Shown one piece after another: positions 54,399 through 62,800 of a DNA stretch of 64,000 nucleotides (positions are counted from its first letter, which is position 1; each line of letters starts with the position of its first letter). The stretch spans positions 806,001-870,000 of the forward strand of contig CAVWJW010000008.1 of the NCBI GenBank assembly GCA_963755335.1. Direction: 5' to 3'. The stretch comes from UBA10649 sp963755335. Its GTDB lineage: Bacteria; Actinomycetota; Actinomycetes; S36-B12. The position numbers and the translations under genes are program-made. The notes under the pieces are model-generated. The model was not told the origin of the DNA. It worked only from the letters and a program-made list of their open reading frames with translations, and did no database searches.

Positions 54399-56118
54399 TT
54401 GTCCGACGCCTCCTTCCCAGTGGCCGACTTCGCCAGCAGCAGGCGCAACGTCACCGCCCTCGCAGAAGGCCCGTTCACGCTACTGAACGGCGCCCCGCTC
54501 AGCACCACACTGTCCGGTCCCGTGGGAGCGGCTGTCCCGCGGTCCGACGGGGGGACGATTCAGCACGCATATCGGCGGCGAGGACGGAACACCAGCACGA
54601 CCGCTGATCCTCGACTCCGAGTTCGAGGACATCGCCTACAACGACCGCCGATGTCCGACGGACGTCGAGAAGCTCATCGGCGACCGGAAGTTCCTCGCCC
54701 AGCACGCCTACGCCGTTGCGGCGTCCACGCTGTCGCTCTTCGAGTCGACGATGGGCCGCCGCCTGGCGTGGAAGTGCCGCGGCCATCGCCTCGCGCTCGA
54801 GCTCTTCGAGCCGATCTCCTACGAGGACAGTGGCTACGACGGTGCGCGTGGCGTCATCAGGTTCGGGCACCGCCATGACCCGCGCGCACGCAAGCACGTG
54901 CCGCTCGCGCTGTACCGCGACGTCGTCACGCACGAGGTGACGCACGCGATCATCGACGGCTACCGCCCGCACCTCGCCGATCCCGATGGAACCTTCGACG
55001 AGCACGCCATGCACGAGTCGATGGCCGACGTCGTCGCGATGCTCTCGGTCTTCTCGTCGACCGAGAGGGTGGTCGAGCAGTTGCAGGCCACCATCAACAC
55101 CGAGGACGGGTTCGACGGGAGGGACGATGAGATCGTCCAGTCGGGACTGTTCGGGGTGGCCGACGGCTTGTTCTCGCATACCGATCGCGGTCGCCCGGCG
55201 CTGCGTGATCCCCAGGCGGAGGCTGCTGCACCCGTGCAGTCGCACCCGGCCCTGCGTCGCGTGGTGCCGGAGGGAACCCCGGCCGACTGGCGCTCGATCA
55301 CGGAGCCGCATCAGCGCGGAACGGTGTTCAGCAACGCGCTGATGGACGCCGTGCTGGTGCTGTGGCGCACGCGCATGGACCGGCCCGGCGGGCGCTCGAG
55401 CGAGTTCCAGATCGGGGAGTCGGGAGCGAAGGTGGGCCGGCAGGTGCTGGCGATGCTCATCCGCGGCCTGGGCTACACGCCACCCATCGACGTCACGTTC
55501 GACGACCTCCTGCGCGGCATCCTGGCCGCCGACTTCGTCGTGATGCCGGACGATGCCCTGGACTACCGAGCCGTCGTTCGCAAGTCGTTCGCGCCCGCCG
55601 GCATCTCCGCGGCGGCCGACGACGACCTCGACGGGCTTGCCGGCCTGCGCGACCTGCGCTATCCCGTGCGGCTGTCAGCGCTGGCCTCCGACCCCGAGGA
55701 GGTATACCGATTCCTCTGGGAGAACCCCGCCATCCTGCGGGCTGCGGCGATCGATCCGGACGTGAGCCTGGTCGTCGAGCGGGTCCGTCCGAGTCTGCGC
55801 GTGGCACCGGACGGCTTCGTCGTGTCCGAGATCGGGGCGAGCTTCGTCCAGCAGGTGCCGATGTCGGCCCATGAGGCCCGGAACCGACTCGGGCTGCGGA
55901 CGCGGGATCCCGTCGTTCTTCGCGGAGGAGGGCTGATCCGATTCAACGAGGGTGGACGCCTGTCGTTCGCCGCGCTGAAGCCGGTGCTCGACGCCGAGCG
56001 CCAGCAGCAGCGGCTCGACGAGGCGGCCGGGCCGTCGGTGATCGGCATGGCCGAGCCGGAGATCGCGGCACGCCGGGCCGCCGTGTTCGGCTACATGCAC
56101 GGCCCGACGAGGCGTTAG
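54399..56118 (+). CDS. Gluzincin-type zinc metalloprotease, frameshifted near N-terminus
   Basis: A cytosolic protein of about 572 residues. A TTG start follows GGGAGGGAGG. The frame reads to VGAAVPRSDGG and breaks in a run of six Gs at 54549-54554; with five Gs it continues RFSTHIGGEDGTPARPLILD. The catalytic site is HEVTH (H178, E179, H182) with a downstream glutamate in HESMAD (E206), the HExxH...ExxxD layout of thermolysin-like gluzincins. About 360 residues follow, with helical repeats and PVRLSALASDPEEVYRFLW, of no known family. No signal peptide. It converges on the caspase gene. Its role beside the caspase/CHAT operon is inferred to be linked. Confidence 0.75.
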
Positions 56119-56122
56119 CCGG

Positions 56123-57013
56123 TCAGGCGCCGACCTTGGTCTTCTTCACGGCGGGCGGGCACTCGAGCTGGGGCACCTGGTCGTAGCGGGCGGCCTTGAG
56201 GTCGACACGGATCGACGTCAGCAGATCGGCTCGCGACGCCGACGCCTTCCTCTTCAATTCCTTGAGCAGGAAGTAGGTGAACGCCCCGTTCGGGCGCCTG
56301 TTGAAGGTGGCGTCCGACGAGGTCTGGTCCGAGCGGCAGGCGGCGAACAGGATGGGAGCCGCCGGCTTGACGAGTCCGCGGGGACCGTTGCTCATTGCCT
56401 TGCCCGGCCTGAACTTCGGCTGCTTCACACCCCTGGCCACGCCCTCGGCGAAGGGCGTCACGTTGCGTTCGGTGACGTCGTCCAGGCCGACGGGCGTTGG
56501 CGGAGGCAGGAACTTCGGCCGGCGTCCGGCCAGCAGGTCCATCGCCTTGAGCCCGGTGCCGCTGTGGCAGGTGTCGAGATACGCCTCGACGAGGACGCCA
56601 GCGGGAACGCGCGCGAACAGGGCGGCGAGCTCGTCGTCGACGATGACCGTGTTGGTGTCCCAGTGGTCGCCCGCCTGCGCGATGTCGTACGCGACGAAGG
56701 CCTCGTCGGCTCGGTCGGGCTCGTCGCCATTGGTGTCGGGTACCTGCGTGCCATGGCTGGAGTAGGTGAACACGATGTGCGTCACCTTGCCCTGCTCGGC
56801 GAGCTTGACGATGGATGCCAGCTTGCCCATCACGGCGGCCTTCGTCGCCTTCGCGTCGGTCAGCACCGTGACGTCCTTCGGTCCGAAGCCGTACTTGGAC
56901 TTGAGGAAGGCCGCCATGTCGTTGGCGTCGTTGACGCAGCCATAGAGCCAGTTGGCCCGGGGCAGGTTGATGAACTCGTTGATTCCCACGCACACTGCGC
57001 GCTTGGTGGTCAT
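56123..57013 (-). CDS. Caspase-fold (C14, metacaspase-like) protease
   Basis: A 296-residue protein with a complete p20-like domain: RAVCVGINEF at the N-terminus, the catalytic His in FTYSSHGTQVPD (H87) and the catalytic Cys in YLDTCHSGTG (C149). A long loop with VTPFAEGVARGVKQPKF separates it from the p10-like part (PILFAACRSDQTSSDATF; NGAFTYFLLKEL). It lacks any signal peptide or membrane segment. Bacterial C14 proteases cleave after basic residues in many cases. Third gene of the CHAT-LCAT-caspase operon, 42 bases after the hydrolase stop, with an AAGGAGG site. Confidence 0.92.
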   Translation of the reverse strand: MTTKRAVCVGINEFINLPRANWLYGCVNDANDMAAFLKSKYGFGPKDVTVLTDAKATKAAVMGKLASIVKLAEQGKVTHIVFTYSSHGTQVPDTNGDEPDRADEAFVAYDIAQAGDHWDTNTVIVDDELAALFARVPAGVLVEAYLDTCHSGTGLKAMDLLAGRRPKFLPPPTPVGLDDVTERNVTPFAEGVARGVKQPKFRPGKAMSNGPRGLVKPAAPILFAACRSDQTSSDATFNRRPNGAFTYFLLKELKRKASASRADLLTSIRVDLKAARYDQVPQLECPPAVKKTKVGA

Positions 57014-57055
57014 GCTCAGTCCTCCTTCACATCGTTGGTCGTGCGTGCAACGGTC

Positions 57056-58459
57056 TTAGCGCTTGCGCTTGCGGCGATCGATGACAGTGACGAGGTCGGA
57101 CACGGGTGTCATCTGCTCGTCGTCGGAGGCGATGGTGACGCGGTACACACCCTCGGCCAACGGGGGGATGGTGGCGGGGAACGACCCGTCACGCTTGCGC
57201 CGGAGGGTCCGTCGCCGGACAGCCTTGCCCGTCGCCACGTCCTCCACAAGCGCTCGCACGGTCGACGGGGCGCCCAGCGTCTTGACCACGAGGTCGAGCT
57301 CCTGCGTCGTGCTGAGCACCGTCGGTGCATCGAGGCGTGAAGCCGTTGAACGGCAGTTCGCGGTAGCCCGGCGAGGCTCTTGCGGGTCACCGTGCCGACC
57401 ACCTGGGTGAGGGCAGCCTCGGCGTTCTGCAGCGAGCCATGCTTGGTCGACACGTACGTCTCCCGCGGGGAGTCCGACAGCTCGATCGGGGTGGCCGATA
57501 CGCGGGGCACGGTGCCGTCGCCGCCCGCTGTCGTCACCACCCAGGCTCAGGTAGGTCGCGACCGTCGCGCCGGTGAGCTTGGCCGACTGGTCGGTGGGCT
57601 GGGCGATGCCGACGATGGGCGTGATCTGGTACCCGCCGGAGCGGTAGGCGGGGTTGGCGGAGTTCGCCGTGACGGCCGCCTCGATGTCGCGGTGGAACTT
57701 CAGCGCGTCCGCGGCCAGCGCTGCACTCATCCCGGGGAGGGTCGCCTCACCCGGTCGCACCAGCTTGCCGCCGACGTCCACCGACGGATAGATGGGCAGC
57801 AGTTGGTGCATGGACGGGAACGACCGGACCAACGGGCTCAGGTCGACGGAGATCGGGCCAAGACCCTTGTCGATCCCATTGATGAGGGTGGAGACGGCGT
57901 TCATCGAGCCGCGGTAAGGGGTGCCGAAGGTGATGAGGTGCCGGGTGATCTTCCAGCCGTCGTGCCGCTCGAGGAAGTCGCGCGCGATCAGGCCGCCCAT
58001 CGAGTGCGCCAGCAGCACGAGCTTGGCGTCCTTGTTGCCGCTCGCCTTGCGCCACGCGTCGAGCCACTTCGGCGCGCGGTCGCCGAGCTGGCGTCCGTGC
58101 ACGCGGTTGTCGCGGCGCCAGTCGTACGGGTAGTCGAACCAGTTCTTGCCCTCCTCGAGGGTGAGCTCGGCGAACAGGCGTGTCTTGATGGCGGTGTAGC
58201 CGTCGATCTGCCAGAAGCCCGGGATCAGGTGGACGTCCTGCACGAGGCGTGGCGCGGTGACGCCGTCGCCGAGATCGTCCTTCGTCCAGTCATCCTTGCC
58301 CTTGATCTGCAGGTCCTTGATGTTGTTGCCCAGGCTGAACAGCGCGGCGATCGCCGACGCGGGCGTGATGGCCCAGACGTCCTTGCCGTTGCACTGCAAC
58401 ACGCTGCCGGTGATCCCGGGCAGCAGGATGATCAGGTCGCCGAACTTGCGTCGCGCCAT
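57056..58459 (-). CDS. LCAT-like alpha/beta hydrolase with C-terminal beta domain; three frameshifts
   Basis: A 467-residue reading that is out of frame in the middle. The N-terminal IILLPGITGSVL, the nucleophile elbow LLAHSMGGLIARD (S153) and YDWRRDNR match lecithin:cholesterol-acyltransferase/PGAP1-type lipases. Three extra bases near 57540, 57367 and 57336 shift the frame; correcting them gives YLSLVVTTAGGDGTVPR (acid), STKHGSLQN (histidine) and AGYRELPFNGFTLDAPT, a full triad. The last 90 residues are a beta-sandwich-like domain. No signal peptide. Probable phospholipase or acyl hydrolase. It begins nine bases after the CHAT stop with a GAGGAG site. Confidence 0.85.
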   Translation of the reverse strand: MARRKFGDLIILLPGITGSVLQCNGKDVWAITPASAIAALFSLGNNIKDLQIKGKDDWTKDDLGDGVTAPRLVQDVHLIPGFWQIDGYTAIKTRLFAELTLEEGKNWFDYPYDWRRDNRVHGRQLGDRAPKWLDAWRKASGNKDAKLVLLAHSMGGLIARDFLERHDGWKITRHLITFGTPYRGSMNAVSTLINGIDKGLGPISVDLSPLVRSFPSMHQLLPIYPSVDVGGKLVRPGEATLPGMSAALAADALKFHRDIEAAVTANSANPAYRSGGYQITPIVGIAQPTDQSAKLTGATVATYLSLGGDDSGRRRHRAPRIGHPDRAVGLPAGDVRVDQAWLAAERRGCPHPGGRHGDPQEPRRATANCRSTASRLDAPTVLSTTQELDLVVKTLGAPSTVRALVEDVATGKAVRRRTLRRKRDGSFPATIPPLAEGVYRVTIASDDEQMTPVSDLVTVIDRRKRKR

Positions 58460-58468
58460 TGCTTCTCC

Positions 58469-59650
58469 TCAACTCGCCATTGCGATGTCTCGTCGGGTGG
58501 GGTCGGGGGTCGTGGGGGGCTTGGCATGCTGGACGTCGCGCCGCTCTGCCGTGCCGGCGTCGCCGTAGTAGACGGCTCCGAGGCCGGCCAGATCGCCGTG
58601 ATCGTCAAAGGTGCGCAGCAATGAGCGGCGTGCGTCGAGAACGGCGGCGCCGACGTTGACGTTGCGCACGAGGGAGTCGTAGAACTCGCCGACGAACTGG
58701 GCTGCGGCCGTGACGTGCACGGGCCAGCCGAACCCAAGGCAGGAGCTCGCCCCGGAGGCAAGGAATGCTGCGGCGACTCCGTTGCTGCCGGCGCGCGGGC
58801 TGGTGAGCCGTCGGTCGGGTGCCGAGCGGCCGCTCCAGCAGGCGCTGACCAGGGCGATGTAGGGCGGCTTGCGCCACGGGAGGTCGAGGATGCGCGACGT
58901 CAGCAGGGGACCGTCGGCGAGCAGCAGGCCGCTCTGGCCCGGCTTGGCGGCGCTGAATCCACCGTGTGCGGAGAAGTGGACGACGTCGTACGCGGTGGCG
59001 GCGACGCGTTCTGCGAGGGCGCCACTGGTGGCCTCGTCGCGCTCGAGGATGTCGAGCTGCAGGTTGCCGACTTCGCTGAGCTGGCGCAGCGCGGCCAGTT
59101 CGTCATCCACGTCAGTGAACTCCCGTGACGGATCGACGACTGCCAGGACGGCGATCGTCGTGTCCTCGTCGACCGGGTCCCGTTCGGGTCTAGGACGCGT
59201 TGTGGTGGTCACCAGGCGGCCGAATGGCCAGCGCTGGACGAAGGGGCCATCACCATCGTCCAGGAGCTCCCAGGGCAGGTTCAGGACCGTCTCGTCGGCG
59301 TCGATCATCAGGGCCGTCGGCTCGTGCTCGCGCAGGAACTCGGCTCCGTCCGCGCCGAGGAATGCGGCGAAGAGACGACGTCCGATGCGCACGGCTGCCT
59401 TGGACGCGCGCGAACGCGAGTCGACCAGGCCCTCAGCGAAGTCGTCGAGAACGATCAGGTCGCGGGCGATCGCCGCAGCCGTCGTGTCCCGCAGTACGAC
59501 GTCGTGACGCCAGGCGATCGGAGTGCCCTCCTCGTGGAGACGGACCACGAATCGCCGGGCGTCGGCGCCGGACGCGCGGGCGATGTTGATCGTGACGACG
59601 CGCGGCAGGACGACGCCGGTCGCGCGCGCATAGCCCCCGAGCAGTGCCAT
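58469..59650 (-). CDS. CHAT-domain (caspase-like) protease
   Basis: A 393-residue protein with a C-terminal CHAT domain. NLPWELLDDGDGPFVQRWPF (about residues 124-143) is the family entry block. The catalytic His is in DVVHFSAHGGFS (H229) and the Cys in ALVSACWSGRSA (C271), with a later GVAAAFLASGASSCLGFGWP. The first 110 residues form an N-terminal domain with no recognised fold. CHAT proteins act as proteases in separase, in the Craspase (Csx29) system and in other bacterial defence modules. First gene of the operon with the LCAT-like hydrolase and caspase. No TPR repeats are attached. Confidence 0.92.
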   Translation of the reverse strand: MALLGGYARATGVVLPRVVTINIARASGADARRFVVRLHEEGTPIAWRHDVVLRDTTAAAIARDLIVLDDFAEGLVDSRSRASKAAVRIGRRLFAAFLGADGAEFLREHEPTALMIDADETVLNLPWELLDDGDGPFVQRWPFGRLVTTTTRPRPERDPVDEDTTIAVLAVVDPSREFTDVDDELAALRQLSEVGNLQLDILERDEATSGALAERVAATAYDVVHFSAHGGFSAAKPGQSGLLLADGPLLTSRILDLPWRKPPYIALVSACWSGRSAPDRRLTSPRAGSNGVAAAFLASGASSCLGFGWPVHVTAAAQFVGEFYDSLVRNVNVGAAVLDARRSLLRTFDDHGDLAGLGAVYYGDAGTAERRDVQHAKPPTTPDPTRRDIAMAS

Positions 59651-59760
59651 CGTGTCGTCCCCACAGAGCCGTGCCGGAAATGTGACGATTGATCACGAAG
59701 CGTATTGGTTGGGGGAGGGGAACGGAAGGCAATCGACACTCTGCCCAGGCGCTCGTACGT

Positions 59761-59793
59761 GAGACCCGCCCCGGTTGTCCCAGGACGGGCCTC
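59761..59793 (-). terminator. Possible imperfect hairpin terminator of the VWA protein gene
   Basis: An inverted repeat with arms GAGACCCGCC and GGACGGGCCTC and a loop of about 12 bases lies 34-66 bases beyond the stop of the large minus-strand gene. The stem has one mismatch and one bulge, and no U tract. It lies between that gene and the CHAT gene start region. Confidence 0.35.
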
Positions 59794-59826
59794 GCGTTGC
59801 GACTTACCTTGTCGCCAGTACCTGAC

Positions 59827-62800
59827 TTACTCGTCGCGGTCGCGCTCCAACTTGATCCGAGTCGCAGCGCCTGCTGCCCCGGTGAGGGCTGCCAGCATCA
59901 GGGCCCAGACCCATGTCGGGACGCCACCTGGCAGGAGCGGTGAACCGTTGCCCGCGGGAACGCTGTTCGGGATCACGGCCGCCTGCGGCACGGTAACCGG
60001 ACTGGGCTTCGGAGTCGGCTTAGGTGTCGGCTTCGGAGTCGGGAGTGTTCCCGGCTCGGGGACGACGACTGCGGTCGACACCTCGTTGAGCGTGTTCTTG
60101 GTCGTGACTCCGACGGTGGCGCCGGCTGACGTCGTCACCGTGTTCGACGGCGCGAACGTCGGCGTGCCGAACGTGAAGCCCTGCGGCGGCGTCGGCAGGT
60201 TCGGCTCGCTGACCGTGCAGGTCAGCCCGCCGGGCAGGTTGTAGACCGTGACCGAACTGCCCGCCATCACCGACACGCTTCCGCTCGCAGACGCGCTGCA
60301 GGCGTAAACGATGGTGAAGGGACCTTTGTAGTCGGCCGGGCCGCCAGTCAGGGTCTTCGACAGCGTCAGCGCACCGTCAGGCGGCGGAGGATTGTCGTTG
60401 GCCTTGAGCACGTTGTTCGTCGTGATGGTGACCGACTTCGTTCCCTCGTCCGGGATCGTCACCGTGTTAGACGGTGTGAACGAGGGGGTCTGGAACGTGT
60501 ACCCGGACGGGGCCGTCGGCAACGTGGGCTCGCTGACCACGCACGTGTTGCCCGTCGGGATTCCGCTGATCGGTTCAGCCGACGCGCCCGCGGCGACCGA
60601 CACAGACCCCGCAATGGCGGTCTTGCCGTCGGTATCGACTCCGCAGGTGTACGCGATGCTGAACGGGCCGGTGTAGCCAGCTGGGCCGCCAGACAGCGTC
60701 TTGGCCAGCACCAGCGTCCCGCGGTCGCGGGTGATGGAGTTGACGGCCTTGACGGTGAACGTGCCGGTCGTCGAGGACACCTTGATGGACTGCGGATCGT
60801 AGGTGACCCCGGCCCAGGTGTAGCCGCTGATCGGGGTCAGGGCCGCCTCGGTGATCGTGCAGACCGAGTCGGTCGGGATACCGCCGACGGTGACACCGGT
60901 CGGGCCGGGGGCCACGTTCACGGTGTCCGACTTGGTCACCGTCTCACCGATCTTGCAGCTGTAGCCGATGGCGAACGTCGCCGGCGTGGTCGCGCCCTCG
61001 TTGTTCGTCAGCGACTTCACGACCGTCAAGCTGCCCATGTCGCGGGTGATGGAGTTGACGGCCTTGACGGTGAACGTGCCGGTCGTCGAGGACACCTTGA
61101 TGGACTGCGGATCGTAGGTGACCCCGGCCCAGGTGTAGCCGCTGATCGGGGTCAGGGCCGCCTCGGTGATCGTGCAGACCGAGTCGGTCGGGATACCGCC
61201 GACGGTGACACCGGTCGGGCCGGGGGCCACGTTCACGGTGTCCGACTTGGTCACCGTCTCACCGATCTTGCAGCTGTAGCCGATGGCGAACGTCGCCGGC
61301 GTGGTCGCGCCCTCGTTGTTCGTCAGCGACTTCACGACCGTCAAGCTGCCCATGTCGCGGGTGATGGAGTTGACGGCCTTGACGGTGAACGTGCCGGTCG
61401 TCGAGGACACCTTGATGGACTGCGGATCGTAGGTGACCCCGGCCCAGGTGTAGCCGCTGATCGGGGTCAGGGCCGCCTCGGTGATCGTGCAGACCGAGTC
61501 GGTCGGGATACCGCCGACGGTGACACCGGTCGGGCCGGGGGCCACGTTCACGGTGTCCGACTTGGTCACCGTCTCACCGATCTTGCAGCTGTAGCCGATG
61601 GCGAACGTCGCCGGCGTGGTCGCGCCCTCGTTGTTCGTCAGCGACTTCACGACCGTCAAGCTGCCCTTGTCGCGGTCATTTGCAAAGGCGCACTTCACAG
61701 CTGCAGATGCGCCAAACGTGACGTCGACGTAGTTGCTTCCCTTCGTGAAGGAGGTTCCGCCGGTGCACAACATGTCCTTCAGCGTGTAGCTACCTTGGCC
61801 TTGCGTTGTCGCCGTCTCGGTGACACGCACGGTCTTCGGCCAAGTTCCGCCCATCGGCTTCCATTGCAGCTGACCGTTGAACGCACCGAGAACCCCGGTC
61901 GTGCCGTCCGCCGGGCTAGGCGTGCCGAGTGATCCACCACCGCTCGAAATGACGGCGGAGAATGGCCAGCCGTTCGACTCTGACGTCAAGACAGGGTTGG
62001 TCACCACTGTGGAGCCGATTTGCTTCTCCACCGTGACGGTCCCGCCGCACTGTTCAGTGGCGATGGCCTTCAACGCGTCGATGAGCCCGGTCCAGGTGGT
62101 CGCGTAGTAGTCGTTGTTTGCCAGTGGCCCGGAGATAGCTGCCAGGTTCTTGACCGAGTTGTCCCACATACTGATGCCCACACCGATCACTCGTGTGTGT
62201 GACTCGGCTGCCGTTCCTGGCAGTTGCTTGACGGCGTTGGCCGATAAGACGCCTTCAATCACGTTGTCGAGCGTGACCGTGGTACCGGTCGCGCCCCCTG
62301 TGTACGTCGTCGGGTCGCCGTCGGTGAGGACGATGACGGCGTCGTAGCGCTCACCGGTGGCATTTGCCTTATCGACGATCTGCATGAGGCCGGCGTCCCA
62401 GTTCGTGTACTGAGCCGGGTTGGTGGTTTGCGCCTTGGAGCGGATAGTCGTCGCCAAGGCTGCGGATGCGGTCGTCAATGGCACGTACTTAGAGGTGAGC
62501 GCGTTCGTGCCGAAGCTGAATTGGGCGACCTTGGACGGCGTACCGGCGAGGGCTTCGACGAACTGAGCAGCCGATTCCTTCATAGTGGTCCAGTTGTCAC
62601 TCGTGATCGAGGCGGATTCGTCAAAGAGAAGGGCCACATTCATGCCGCAGAAGCCTGGCCACGCGGGATTGTTCGCGCGGTTGGCGATGTAGCTGCTCGC
62701 TGATGGCAGGCTGTAATTGCCGCTGTTCTGCACCGTCAGGCTTATGGGGAGATAGCGGGTGACGGTTGTGTTCGAGTTGATCGAGCCCAGTGCGACGTCG

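Noticed and set aside
53483..54508. Upstream extension of the AbiEi-like frame
   Set aside because: It is antisense to the nucleotidyltransferase gene and has no domain features.
60731..61675. Regular repeats that might suggest a CRISPR array
   Set aside because: Units are 315 bp, contiguous, without spacers and in frame within a coding gene.
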